64,000 nucleotides of DNA from Asterias amurensis. Its lineage: Eukaryota > Echinodermata > Asteroidea > Forcipulatida > Asteriidae. Shown here piece after piece: positions 45,393 through 59,315 of the stretch. A program made the position numbers and the translations under genes. The notes under the pieces are model-generated. The model saw nothing but the letters and a program-made list of their open reading frames with translations. It did not search any database and was not told the DNA's origin. Each line of letters begins with the position of its first letter. Position 1 is the stretch's first letter. Where the stretch lies: assembly GCF_032118995.1 (NCBI RefSeq), contig NC_092651.1, positions 13,107,285 through 13,171,284 of the forward strand, given 5' to 3'.

Positions 45393-47758
45393 GTATTGTT
45401 CAGACAGGGGGCAACCTCATTAGTTCTCCCATTTGCGTGATGACGAGTCTACCAGCTGGGTTTCCAACGGACATAAACTCAATAACCACAACGACCTCGA
45501 CCACACCTCCAAGTACAACCACAGCATCAACACCCACCTCTTCCCCTACACAGGGTAACATCATATCCACACCCGCCGGGCTCCTGACGGGTCCCATCAA
45601 CATCATCAACGCGGCCCACGGAGGGTTGTTGAGTACCGGGGCAGTCAGCTTATCTGGTGGGGCACAACTCGCTGCTGCTACAGGGATTACATCAGCACGA
45701 CTCTCGCAGCTTGCCTTGAAGGGACACGGCGGAATCAGAGCACAAGGGCCACTCTCATTACTTCCGGTTTGAACCTTTTTACTTGTTGATTTGTTAAGTT
45801 TTATTTGCAGAGCACATGATAGTTAGTTGAAGTCAACAGTTTTGAGGAAGTATTGGTTTTGTTGATTAGCATTCGATCAGACCCTGCTTTGATCATGTTG
45901 ACAGTCGCTCTAATTAACAGATTGATTGCACAGTAATATACCATTATCACGTTGCCACCATCTTGGTCAAGTTTCCTGCCTCAAATAACAGTAATGAATG
46001 CCAGTTTACAAAAAGGAACCAGACAAATTCTTCTTCAAGAAAGTCAAGATGGGCGTACCATGATAAAAGTCTATTGAGTACATTGGGAGAACTTGGGATT
46101 CTTATGCCATTTGGTTTCTTTTGTTAATATCAAAGCAGGGACAGCAGACCATTCTATACAATGCCGCTCTGCAGCAACGAATACAGCAGCAACTACAGCA
46201 GCAGTATCAGCAACACCTTCAGCAACAGCAGCAGCAGTCAACATCAGCAGCAGTCCAAGCCCAAAGGCAAGGCCTAGCAGGCACCAGTGGTGGGCAGCAA
46301 ACAAGTAGCAACGTGGTAGGCAAGAATACCATTAGTGCAACCCTTGGGTCATCACAGACGGCTGCTGTCCTGTCACAACTCACAGCCATTCAGGTAGAAT
46401 CAAACAGTCAATCAACCATATTTTAGCTCACATTTCGGCAGTTTACTTTGGTGAAGTTTTTACCAAGGAGGGTTGTCAAATATCTCCAGAAGTAATTTTT
46501 GTAACAACAAAGTTTGTGGCGTGTCGAGGCTAGTTCAGTGGACCCAAGCTCTTGTGGGTTTGAAGCGAGCGTGGTCATGAAACTTGTGCCCCTTGAGCAA
46601 GGCAACTATAATTGCTTTGTAAACAGTTGGGCAGGTAGTGCATTTTGCTCTACATGCCTACACCCTTATGGACTGTGATAGGGGTAACCCTGTTTCAGCC
46701 CCAGGAGTAGGTGGCAACATTCCTCTGGTGGCAATTGCTTTGGGTTGATAGCCTGTAACAGTTGAGTGTAGCCCTCTCCTTGAAGTGACTGTCCCACCTT
46801 GTGATGTTAGGCGATCTAATAGTTGTGGACGCTTTTCCAAGCAACTAAAGAAATTAAAATTTCTTTTGTTCTGTTGTGATCTTAATTTGACACAGTGGCC
46901 ACAAGATAGAAACATTCAAATGTGCGAACATACAAATAGAAAAAATGAATTATTATTGTGGAAATACACTCTATACACTGAAGGAACATTTCTATAACAA
47001 TACGGTTCAATTTGCCATGCTGAAATGTTACCAACATGTACGATATGTATTTTCTTAGCACATGTTTACCACATGTTTGCATAGTTCTATTAACGAGTGT
47101 GCATGACGTGCGCATGACGAGCAATAGATAGTTAAGTCATCTGAGAAGGGTTTATTAAAGGATTTGGGTACTTTTTCAAAATGTCCCTAGATTTACATTA
47201 AACTTACAGGGTTTGAAGATAATGATAGTGGAAAGCTTCCCTTCAAATATTACTTACTGAGGTGCTGTAGTTTTTGAGAAATTAGTAAAAACATGTAATG
47301 AAAATACATTTGTAAATGATAAAAATATTTTTCATTACACTGTTTTACTCATTTCCCCAAAACTACAGCACCTCAGCACGTAATATTTTCAGGGAAGCTT
47401 TCTACTATCATTATCTTCAGACTGTGTAAGTTTAGTGTAAATCTGTGGACATTGTGTTTTTTGTCCTACAAGAGTTACATAGACCCTTTAAATAGATGGA
47501 GATCGAATACTGGAGATTTAATACCTAAATACAATAATGCCATATATTTCCTTTTTGCCTCTATAACATGGTCTACAGGCTAGCCAACTGACCCCTGCCC
47601 ACCAACAAGCTCTCCATACACAGCAGCTACAAGCCCAGCTTGCCTACCAGAAACAGCAGCAGCTGCAGCTAAGACAACAGCAGCAGCAAGCACTCCAACA
47701 ACACGCTAGCAGCAAGGGAAAGAGCAAAAAGCGTACCACACCAACTCCACCAAAGTAA
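45393..47758 (+). CDS. Partial duplicate of SUPT20H terminal exons, copy 2
   Basis: Exons A 45393-45766, B 46139-46393, C 47579-47758, with the same acceptors, donors, phases and stop as copy 1. Compared with copy 1, exon A has Ser to Cys (cccattagc to cccatttgc) and exon B has Pro to Ala plus one silent Gln change; exon C is identical in protein. There is no copy of any earlier exon and no promoter signal I can see, so by itself it is a 3' fragment. It could be used only by readthrough from SUPT20H or from a cryptic promoter; otherwise it is a young pseudogene fragment. Confidence 0.8.
47155..47491. mobile_element. Palindromic TTAA MITE in B-C intron (copy 2)
   Basis: Unit 2 equivalent of 34,490-34,827. 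Confidence 0.85.
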
Positions 47759-47882
47759 CGATGTAGTCATCATGTACTACCGTTAGGGACAAACTGCATC
47801 CTTGAAACTTTTCCTGTGACTTTAAATGATTGTGCTGCTTCATCAAACATTTGGTACTGAATTTGGATAATTCTATTTTCCT

Positions 47883-47888
47883 AATAAA
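47883..47888 (+). terminator. Candidate poly(A) signal, copy 2
   Basis: AATAAA 125 bases after the copy 2 stop codon, as in copy 1. Confidence 0.4.
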
Positions 47889-49239
47889 AAAAGGTGAATT
47901 AAATAAGACTTTCACGAACAATATTTGGTGGCATTATTTGACCAGCGTTAACTGTTCAGGTGGTGTCATCAATTTGTGTTGAAATTTTCAGCAACCATAT
48001 CCCCCCTACCAGCTGGGTTTGTATAACTACTCAATGCTATATTGAAGATGAATCTTAGTTTCTATCTGTTGACGACTTCCATGCATGTTTAACACGGCAA
48101 CGATACCACGCTCGCCATTTTTTGGCAGTCAACAGGTAGGTGTGAAAATGCGACATTGCCTATATGCGCACTACACTTCAATATGTGCACATATGCCATT
48201 AACTCACAAAATGTCGCAACCAAGATTATTGTGATGATGACATCAGTTGAACAGGGTCAAATATTGTGGTCAAGTCAACAATCAAAAGGGGACTTCATTC
48301 CCTTCAATATTTTTTACTGAAAGTTTGTGCAGCATTTATTGTTATAATCAATCAACTCATTTTCAGGGCCATGCAAGAAGTCTGATGTCAAATGCCTACT
48401 TCGGACTTGTATCTACTTAAAACAAAACCTATACATTGTGTCTTTTAAAATCTAAAGATAGTGAACAACAACTACTAAGTTCCACACACATGGAGTAGAT
48501 TTTACTTCATCAATGCCAAAAATAAATCAAGACAAAGTTGCAACCCTACCCTGAAAATCCCACGACCAAATTGTCAAATTAGAGTTGTAAATATTTATAA
48601 TCAAAAAGTAAGTTAATACCACAGAAAGAAGACCAACGAATCTTTTGTTCCTTTTTAGCTAGAGGTTCTTGATACACAAAAGGTGCAATTGGCCCACAAA
48701 AGAACCTTAACATTTTTTACATTGTGAAGACAGAAACGAGGTAGACGATATGCAATGTGCATTAAGTACCTTTTTTACGTGTAGCATATTTTATTTTTTC
48801 TTCTAGAGAACATTGTTATTCTAGTAGTATTTTTCTTAGAACTAATATGCACTATTATATACGTCAATGTGTTTATTATTGTAGATGCAGATTGAATTTA
48901 TTAACAATCATGACACTCAGTGAAATATGTTGTAATAAGGACAAACATTTTATAACAATTTTTAACATTTGTTTAAAAAAAAAAACAGAAGTAGATTCAA
49001 GAAAGAATCAAAAATGAAAGTGTTAGTACACAGTGTCTTTGTTGGATGAAATCAGTGGACTTTAAGAGCTTTGTTACGAATTGAGGGGCTTAGAACAGTG
49101 AAGAAGTCTGGTATGTTCGTATAAAGCCATGTATTTAAGGTGTGCTTTTCAAAAATTCTGATAGAGCTGAAACAAGGGTCAAAGCTGTTATGAAAAGGTA
49201 AATTTCACTGAAATACTGCCTTGTTTCACTGGCTGATCG

Positions 49240-49487
49240 GGGCCCAATTTCATGTCTCTGCTTACCGCTGAAATCTGTGCTTACAATCAGCATTTTCCGC
49301 TTGCACGTCAAACACTGAATTTTGATTTTCTGCAGTAGCTGTTTAGGCAAAGAATGCCTAGCAACAGGAAGTGCGCAGCCAAAATTCCCTGCTAATCCTA
49401 AAAATACGCTTGACGTAACCGCATAATTCCCTGCTCTGCAAGCGCCGATTCTTTGCTCATGGTAAGCAGAGCCATGACATTGGGCCC
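49240..49487. mobile_element. MITE with gggcccaat ends (unit 2)
   Basis: Unit 2 equivalent of 36,578-36,825, same length and ends; one or two substitutions. Confidence 0.85.
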
Positions 49488-52058
49488 TGGTTACTTCAAA
49501 AAGGATTTCGGATAGTTTCTTTATGTCAACACAAAGTTTTGAGAGCACTGGTTTTTCGTAGTCTAGATTTCAATTAACATGACGTTTTGTTTGGGAATTT
49601 TGATGCATTTTCAAGCAAGTGTAAGTTGAACTTCCTAGCTATCAACGGCTCAGGTCTAGAGAAAACCTTTCTCTGCTTGCACGCAAAACTTCCCATTGAA
49701 ATCTAGACTTGACAAGTCGTTTATTGTTTGTTATAGCGTTAACAAAAAGGCCCTCTCACAACTGTACTCTTGTGTAGAATTTGAAACTTTGCGTAGTGGA
49801 AGTGTTGGTTGTGAAAAGAACCCGTTCTAGAAAGAACCTGTGGCTAACGACCGTGGTTTCAATCAGTACGCTCCTGAAAACAATCGGAGCATACTGATTG
49901 AAACATTGAGTCAACCATCGGTTCTTTTTCAGAACAAACACTACTCAAAGAGATATATTCATAATGGTATTATCGCAAACCTCTCTCAGTCATACTCTTG
50001 TGAGTCTACTGCTCGGTGCGAGACAACTGCTCTAATGATTACGGCCCCGTTAAAATGGCAAGTAGTCAAGAGCCAGCAATGGAGAGCAGTATAATAACGT
50101 GAGATCATGCAAAGCGACAAACATTTGACGAGACGACTTTTATACAAGTCTATGGCTCAGGCTATTTTCTTTTTACTTGAAATGACGACATCTAGACACT
50201 TGCGACCCAACAAAAACATTGTGTACATTCTATACTGTTGCTTTTTATATTTGTATGCATCGGGATACATTGATATGAGTGGATGACTAAATAAAATGAT
50301 TTTAAACGCCATTCTGTGTCCAGTCGAGTTGTGATTTTAATTGAACGGTTAATCAAACAAGTTCTGAAATAGTGCTCTATTAGCACCCACATGATCAACA
50401 TCTCAAACTGCTCATTATTTTTCAACTGGTGTGTAGAGCTTTGGTTTAATTTCATTTGATACAGCACCTTGTAAGGGTTTACAAGGTTGTGTGGTGCAGT
50501 CTGCTTAAACAAGTGCGATAAATTTTACAGGACAGGGGAACAAATGGAAACAGCATGAAGATCGTATCCCCTGCATCACACACAAAGTGCATTTTAATAA
50601 TAATTTGGGCAGCTAATCATCCTTACTCGCAGTCGCAGCTAGAGCTGAATTGCGAAGGACGCGGCTACAACGTGTTTGAGAAGCAGGCATGCAAGGGCGC
50701 CTTCAGCTGCCAGCCACGTACCATCAACCCAAATATCAAACTACATGATAAAAATTAATTAATCGTTAAGTCACCATCAGATTATATGTACACACTTACA
50801 CCATTGTGCAACTGTTAATTTTTTTAAAGTAATTTTAATGATGGGGGGGGGGGGTATACACAATCCTTACAGCTCCATTTTCAATATTTGTCAAATAAAA
50901 GCAGCTATTTATTTTAGCACTAATCGTGTGCTTTTAAATTATGGTTTTATCACAAGGGACCACAGTGAATTGTTGGACTCAGCTCAGCAACTTAGTATTT
51001 TTAGATAATGGTCCCCATAGCGCTCTCTTGGACGAAGTGTATAAGTTTAAATTAACAGTCTCCCTATATAAGCGCAAGCTCCTGCGACTTTGGTCGTTTC
51101 GTCAACAGTCTCTAGACGCGTGTTATGTATTTTATAACTCCTAGTTTGTGCAAATTACCAGTAATGCTTTTAAGTTTTATGAAATGTCCTTCATTGGTTC
51201 TTTATCACAAACACAGACCGTCATGGAGAGCTGTTGGATATTTCAGCAATAGTGTATTTTTCATGAATTGATGGTCCCTATAACTATAGCGCTCTCGTTG
51301 ATTTTACCTCCATGATTGGACAGAAGTGTCTTAAGTTTGTTTAACGTTCATTTTTTTAAGCCCCCTCCGCTCCTACTATTCTACAACAAACACTCTATCT
51401 ATACTTGCTATTAAACTCCAGGGTTAATAGCAATCATATGTGCAATAAAATCACTTATTTATACGTATTTTAGCACACCATGGAAAGTTATTGGATAGTT
51501 CAGCAAGTGTATTTTTATTTAATGGTCCCCATAAATAGCGCTCTCATTGGTAAGAAGTGTCTTAGTTTAATTAACGGTCTCCTTATACAGCGCCTCCTAC
51601 GACGTTGGTTGTTTAGTTTAGTTAATGGTCTCATCATCATGTACATACACTTCGACCGGAGCCGGAGGATTCAGAATACACCCAGCCTAAGAACTGGTAC
51701 TGACTCTGGTTCTCTACGCCCATCTCTCTATAAAAATAGTAATGTAATAGTATTCCAAACTATCTTTGTAAATAGCAATCATGGTAAAATTGTATCATGT
51801 TGACTGGAGAGTGGATAGGACACGTACGGAGAGAGGTGTTTCAGTTCTATATTATTATTTATTATATAAGATGATGTACGAAAAACTATACGTTAAAACA
51901 AGATACAACAACAAAACAGATTCAATTTTGTAATAGCAATGCACTGATGTGATGGTGAACCTACTTGCATGGTCAAACGACAGAATAAACTTCGTAATCG
52001 TAGTAATGGTATGTCCATACAACGGGAAAACACAAGCGCGACTTTTATCACCTGTTAT

Positions 52059-53286
52059 TTAACGGTCCCCATAAATGGCGCTCTCATTGGTCAGAAGTGT
52101 CTTAGTTTAATTAATGGTCTCCTTTAACAGCGCCCTCCTACTGCGAGGATAGTTTAGTTTTGTTAACGGTCTCCTTATCTGGCGCCCTCAACGGAAGAGG
52201 TTAGCCTTGACTGGTCCCGTATCTTTAACTGGTGTCCGCAATGATAAAGACAGGCACACTTGACTACACAGGCCCTATGGACGATTGCAGGGATTTCATT
52301 GGATAACGCGCAGTGACGTAAGCTTTTCATATCTGTTATGATTGGTTCGCGAAACCGGTAGGTGACTTGAACACTTTTGATCGTCTGCTCAGCACCTAAT
52401 GTATTGAGGGCGCTACACAAGGAGACCGTTAATTAAATTAAGACACTTCTGACCAATGAGAGCGCTATTTAAGGGGACCGTTAAATAGTAGGACAGAGTA
52501 TATACGTGACGACCGGTGATGCTGAATAATTGTCTGTCGCGTATGCAATGTGCAACAACAATGTGTATCATGATCATGATATCATGTTATGTATCCTGTT
52601 TTAGACGCTATCACTACTATGGAAACTTCAGTGTCAAGGGGGAAGAAGTCGCAGTGTGGAGTTGAGCATAACATAGAGCTAGGCATGTAATTCTTTTAAT
52701 TTATTTAGCTCTAGTCTATGACACACAACTGCAACGAGTTGTGCCCCACCAAATCGGCTGCTACGGTCCCGGAACATCCGACGAGCATCTTGTTCACGAC
52801 GAGGTTTATGGGTTCGATTCTAGGCTCGTTAATAATTACCGCCATCCGTAAGTATTTTTTTTTCTGTATAGTTTATACCATGTTCCTTGCTCTATTATTT
52901 GTATATGTAATACACATATGTGGCTAAACTGCACATAATAAATACGGTAATGCACACGCTGCAATCACATCATGCGTGTCGCATGTAGTGATGCTGAGCA
53001 GACGATCGGAAAAAAATGTGCAAAAGTGAAGTCACCAACCTGTCCACCCTTTGACCAATCATAACATAATGTAAAGCTTACGTCACTGCGCGTTATCCAA
53101 TAAAAATCCTTGCAATCCAATGCCACTTTGGCAAGACCAGTGCCATTCTTTATCATTGCGGACACCAGTTAAAGACAAGGGACCAGTCGCAGCTGAACTC
53201 CACCGTTGATGGCGCTATGTAAGGAGACCGTTAACTAAACTAAGACACTTCTGACCAATGAGAGCGCTATTTATGGGGACCGTTAA
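52059..53286. mobile_element. Composite TTAA inverted-repeat element, uninterrupted (unit 2)
   Basis: Unit 2 version without the foldback insertion: TTAA-CGGTCCCC at the left and GGGGACCG-TTAA at the right. The block ctttaactggtgtccgcaat at about 52,225 pairs with attgcggacaccagttaaag at 53,155. The inner MITE ends at 52,484. Confidence 0.75.
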
Positions 53287-55459
53287 AAAAAAAAAGTTGT
53301 CGACTTCTTCCTTCCGTGACCATCTATTTGTTGGTGTCGTCTGCTGCTTGCTGGTGGACGTCAACAAATTCAGCTTGAAGACAAAATATGGCTGTTGGTA
53401 TGTGGTGTTTCATTTTATAATTTTATCATTTAATTAATTGTGACACAGTCATGACAGTGGTGGCAGGATACAGAAAATCTCCCTATGCGGAAACCTATTA
53501 AATAATACTGTTACTGTTAGTTGGGTACAGGAGAAGACCGGGGACCCTAACTAAACCCTAAATAAAACAACTATAATAAATGACTAAATTTGGTTACGAA
53601 TGAATTGGTTTAGTTATGTTATTTTGTTAATTAATGTTAGTCCTGCCCTAGCCCTGGGATCTGGGTCGGGGATAGACCACCTTGTTGAGTTGTTCACACA
53701 GTGTTTAGTATTAATTAACTGACATACAGATCCTTGTCATTTGATTGGTGAATGGTGGAACTTACTTCACGTGACATTCACTATACTCCCATCATGCCCA
53801 TCTGCACCGACGATCAAAAAGACCTATATTCGCCCATGGGGAATAGCATTTCCCATTCAACAGTTAGGATCATCCTTGTTAGTGTTACCAATGTTTTGAG
53901 CAGTACAGCGCCACCGGTAAAACAAAGGAGCACCTGTGCAAAAGATTGTGATCTGATTGCTATTAAAAATTTGTGCATTGTACAAAATTTCAAAATACAT
54001 CAAATGACAAGGATCTATGTCAGTTATATAAAGCAAATATTGAGTGGCTTTAATTCGGTAAAATTTTGACTGTTCTATTTCAATCGGCTTCGCCTCGTGA
54101 AATGGAAGTCCAAATTTTACCTTTCGATAATATTCCTCCCATTACACTCTGAGCCACTCAATATTTGTATACTATTCTAGACGTTGCACTTCAAATAGTT
54201 GCAACTCAGCTATGATGAGATTGTTAAGTCACAACCAATTTTGAATTCTTACTCAACAAGATGCATTTTTGTATGCGTGCTGTCATGTAGGAGGTCCCGT
54301 TTTCGAGGTGTCCCTTAAAACGTGGCAAATCTTTTACCTCTCTGTGCGCAATGTAAACAGTCCCTAGATAGATAAAAATTGTGTGGTTACTATATATTTG
54401 CATACTTCATTTTAACAAATGAAGAAATTAGGGCATCGGTTGATATGGCATCATTATTTTTTTCCCAATTCAAAGAAAAAGGCATAATACCGTGAAATTG
54501 GTAAGATGAGGATGCCTGCAAGTGCAATAGTCACTGCATGATGTCTCTGAATCTGATCATGTTTTGTAGGAATATGTTGTTGTTGTGAATTGTCGTGAGC
54601 AACCCAAATGGTTTACCAACCAAACCAAACAGGTAGTCATGGATAGTAGTCGAGACTATTTTTCTAGAAATCAGACTATTTGTGTAACTAGTGCATCATA
54701 ATTTAGGCAGCATGATTAACCCAGTAGTTGAAAAACAGAAGTCACGACAACTAATAATTTGAGTCGAGACTACGACACTACATGTTTGAGTCGCCCAGGC
54801 CTAATCAAAAGTGATTTGGATTGGGTACTGGTCAAATGCAACTGTATGCAATCAGTTAAGTATAGGCTGGTTTTTAAATAGTCGGAACCTGACGGTAGAA
54901 AGAGAACTTAATGTTCTCGCCTATTTCTTTGGGATGGCTTTTGATTATTAGTCTTAATGTTTACTTTCAATTTATCAAAACTAACTATTCTTACTCCTAG
55001 ACTCTACCTTTCCTGGTGTTTTCACATTGTCGTTTGAGCGGATGAAACAAGAACAGTCATCCTACTTGTTCTCGACTATATAAGGAATTGGATACAATCG
55101 TAATACAACATTTTTGTACTAATATTTACACAAACGTATTTAACACATTTTTTAAAAGAGACAGTAAAGGCCATTTTAGTTTGTCCATTTCTTAGTCTAC
55201 CCCTTTGATAACTGTATAACCTACAGTGTGGTACAAGATCAGTATTACACAAACTGATCCAACAAAAAATCATGAGCGACATCAGATATTTATTTCATAG
55301 TTTTTCAAATTGTACCAGATGTGATGTCTTACATTTTTCTTGTATTTTCATCTTTTTGATTTACGTATGTGTATTTTGTTTACATGTACATTGAAACTAA
55401 AGAATAAGTCTCAATGCACCAAAGTTGTTACTATTGAATTTGTTGTTGTTCATCACCAG

Positions 55460-57840
55460 GTATTGTTCAGACAGGGGGCAACCTCATTAGTTCTCCCATT
55501 AGCGTGATGACGAGTCTACCAGCTGGGTTTCCAACGGACATAAACTCAATAACCACAACGACCTCGACCACACCTCCAAGTACAACCACAGCATCAACAC
55601 CCACCTCTTCCCCTACACAGGGTAACATCATATCCACACCCGCCGGGCTCCTGACGGGTCCCATCAACATCATCAACGCGGCCCACGGAGGGTTGTTGAG
55701 TACCGGGGCAGTCAGCTTATCTGGTGGGGCACAACTCGCTGCTGCTACAGGGATTACATCAGCACGACTCTCGCAGCTTGCCTTGAAGGAACACGGCGGA
55801 ATCAGAGCACAAGGGCCACTCTCATTACTTCCGGTTTGAACCTTTTTACTTGTTGATTTGTTAAGTTTTATTTGCAGAGCACATGATAGTTAGTTGAAGT
55901 CAACAGTTTTGAGGAAGTATTGGTTTTGTTGATTAGCATTCGATCAGACCCAGGCCTGCTTTGATCATGTTGACAGTCGCTCTAATTAACAGATTGATTG
56001 CACAGTAATATACCATTATCACGTTGCCACCATCTTGGTCAAGTTTCCTGCCTCAAATAACAGTAATGAATGCCAGTTTACAAAAAAGGAACCAGACAAA
56101 TTCTTCTTCAAGAAAATCAAGATGGGCGTACCATGATAAAGGTCTATTGAGTACATTGGGAGAACTTGGGATTCTTATGCCATTTGGTTTCTTTTGTTAA
56201 TATCAAAGCAGGGACAGCAGACCATTCTATACAATGCCACTCTGCAGCAACGAATACAGCAGCAACTACAGCAGCAGTATCAGCAACACCTTCAGCAACA
56301 GCAGCAGCAGTCAACATCAGCAGCAGTCCAAGCCCAAAGGCAAGGCCTACCAGGCACCAGTGGTGGGCAGCAAACAAGTAGCAACGTGGTAGGCAAGAAT
56401 ACCATTAGTGCAACCCTTGGGTCATCACAGACGGCTGCTGTCCTGTCACAACTCACAGCCATTCAGGTAGAATCAAACAGTCAATCAACCATATTTTAGC
56501 TCACATTTCGGCAGTTTAATTTGGTGAAGTTTTTACCAAGGAGGGTTGTCAAATATCTCCAGAAGTAATTTTTGTAACAACAAAGTTTGTGGCGTGTCGA
56601 GGCTAGTTCAGTGGACCCAAGCTCTTGTGGGTTTGAAGCGAGCGTGGTCATGAAACTTGTGCCCCTTGAGCAAGGCAACTATAATTGCTTTGTAAACAGT
56701 TGGGCAGGTAGTGCATTTTGCTCTACATGCCTACACCCTTATGGACTGTGATAGGGGTAACCCTGTTTCAGCTCCAGGAGTAGGTGGCAACATTCCTCTG
56801 GTGGCAATTGCTTTGGGTTGTTAGCCTGTAACAGTTGAGTGTAGCCCTCTCCTTGAAGTGACTGTCCCACCTTGTGATGTTAGGCGATCTAATAGTTGTG
56901 GACGCTTTTCCAAGCAACTAAAGAAATTAAAATTTCTTTTGTTCTGTTGTGATCTTAATTTGACACAGTGGCCACAAGATAGAAACATTCAAATGTGCGA
57001 ACATACAAATAGAAAAAATGAATTATTATTGTGGAAATACACTCTATACACTGAAGGAACATTTCTATAACAATGCGGTTCAATTTGCCATGCTGAAATG
57101 TTACCAACATGTACGATATGTATTTTCTTAGCACATGTTTACCACATGTTTGCATAGTTCTATTAACGAGTGTGCATGACGTGCGCATGACGTGCGCATG
57201 ACGAGCAATAGATAGTTAAGTCATCTGAGAAGGGTTTATTAAAGGATTTGGGTACTTTTTCAAAATGTCCCTAGATTTACATTAAACTTACAGGGTTTGA
57301 AGATAATGATAGTGGAAAGCTTCCCTTCAAGTATTACTTACTGAGGTGCTGTAGTTTTTGAGAAATTAGTAAAAAGATGTAATGAAAATACGTTTGTAAA
57401 TTATTAAAATAATTTTCATTACATTGTTTTACTCATTTCCCAAAAACTACAGCACCTCAGCACGTAATATTTTCAGGGAAGCTTTTTACTATCATTATCT
57501 TCAGACTGTAAGTTTAGTGTAAATCTGTGGTCATTGTGTTTTTTGTCCTACAAGAGTTACATAGACCCTTTAAATAGATGGAGATCGAATACTGGAGATT
57601 TAATACCTAAATACAATAATGTCATATATTTCCTTTTTGCCTCTATAGCATGGTCTACAGGCTAGCCAACTGACCCCTGCCCACCAACAAGCTCTCCATA
57701 CACAGCAGCTACAAGCCCAGCTTGCCTACCAGAAACAGCAGCAGCTGCAGCTAAGACAACAGCAGCAGCAAGCACTCCAACAACATGCTAGCAGCAAGGG
57801 AAAGAGCAAAAAGCGTACCACACCAACTCCACCAAAGTAA
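55460..57840 (+). CDS. Partial duplicate of SUPT20H terminal exons, copy 3
   Basis: Exons A 55460-55833, B 56212-56466, C 57661-57840, with all splice sites and the stop intact. Compared with copy 1, exon A has Gly to Glu near its end (aagggacac to aaggaacac), exon B has Ala to Thr in LYNAALQQ and one silent Gln change, and exon C one silent His change. Like copy 2 it lacks the first 20 coding segments. A strict reading is partial duplicate; use as an alternative terminus would need transcription across about 27 kb beyond the last shared exon. Confidence 0.8.
57239..57573. mobile_element. Palindromic TTAA MITE in B-C intron (copy 3)
   Basis: Unit 3 equivalent of 34,490-34,827. Confidence 0.85.
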
Positions 57841-57964
57841 CGATGTAGTCATCATGTACTACCAATAGGGACAAACTGCATCCTTGAAACTTTTCCTGTG
57901 ACTTTAAATGATTGTGCTGCTTCATCAAACATTTGGTACTGAATTTGGATAATTCTATTTTCCT

Positions 57965-57970
57965 AATAAA
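57965..57970 (+). terminator. Candidate poly(A) signal, copy 3
   Basis: AATAAA 125 bases after the copy 3 stop codon. Confidence 0.4.
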
Positions 57971-59315
57971 AAAAAGGTGAATTAAATAAGACTTTCACGG
58001 ACAATATTTGGTGGCATTATTTGACCAGCGTTAACTGTTCATGCGGTGTCACCAATTTGTGTTGAAAATTTCAGCAATCATATCCCCCCTACCAGCTGGG
58101 TTTGTATAACTACTCAATGCTATATTGAAGATGAATCTTAGTTTCTATCTATTGACGCATTGCATGCATGTTTAACACAGCAACGATACCACGCTCGCCA
58201 TTTTTTGGCAGTCAACAGGTGGGTGTGAAAATGCGACATTGCTTATATGCGCACTACACTTATGTGCACATATGCCATTAACTCACAAAATGTCGCAACC
58301 AAGATTATTGTGATGATGACATCAGTTGAACAGGGTCAAATATTGTGGTCAAGTCAACAATCAAAAGGGGACTACATTCCCTTCAATATTTTTTACTGAA
58401 AGTTTGTGCAGCATTTATTGTTATAATCAATCAACTCATTTTCAGGGCCATGCAAGAAGTCTGATGTCAAATGCCTACTTCGGACTTGTATCTACTTAAA
58501 CCAAAACCTATACATTGTGTCTTTTAAAATCTAAAGATAGTGAACAACAACTACTAAGTTCCATACACATGGAGTAGATTTTACTTCATCAATGCCAAAA
58601 ATAAATCAAGACAAAGTTGCAACCCTACCCTGAAAATCTCACGACCAAATTGTCAAATTAGAGTTGTAAATATTTATAATCAAAAAGTTAATACCACAGA
58701 AAGAAGACCAACGAATCTTTTGTTCCTTTTTAGCAAGAGGTTCTTGATACACAAAAGGTGCAATTGGCCCACAAAAGAACCTTAACATTTTTTACATTGT
58801 GAAGACAGAAACGAGGTAGACGATATGCAATGTGCATTAAGTACCTTTTTTACGTGTAGCATGTTTTATTTTTTCTTCTAGAGAACATTGTTATTCTAGT
58901 AGTATTTTTCTTAGAACTAATATGCACTATTATATACGTCAATGTGTTTATTATTGTAGATGCAGATTGAATTTATTAACAATCATGACACTCAGTGAAA
59001 TATGTTGCAATAAGGACAAACATTTTATAGAAATTTTTAACATTTGTTTAAAAAAAAAAAACAGAAGTAGATTCAAGAAGGAATCAAAAATGAAAGTGTT
59101 AGTACACAGTGTCTTTGTTGGATGAAATCAGTGGACTTTAAGAGCTTTGTTACGATTTGAGGTGCTTAGAACAGTGAAGAAGTCTGGTATGTTCGTATAA
59201 AGCCATGTATTTAAGGTGTGCTTTTCAAAAATTCTGATGGAGCTGAAACAAGGGTCAAAGCTGTTATGAAAAGGTAAATTTCACTGAAATACTGCCTTGT
59301 TTCACTGGCTGATCG

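Larger units (their letters stand above)
45030..55097 (+). repeat. Tandem segmental duplication, unit 2
   Basis: Near-identical to unit 1 over its full length apart from scattered substitutions and small indels, and from lacking the 2,611-bp foldback element (empty site at 53,117-53,124). It ends at the same sequence as unit 1. Length 10,068. A 34-base segment present near 52,220-52,253 is missing from unit 1. Confidence 0.95.
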
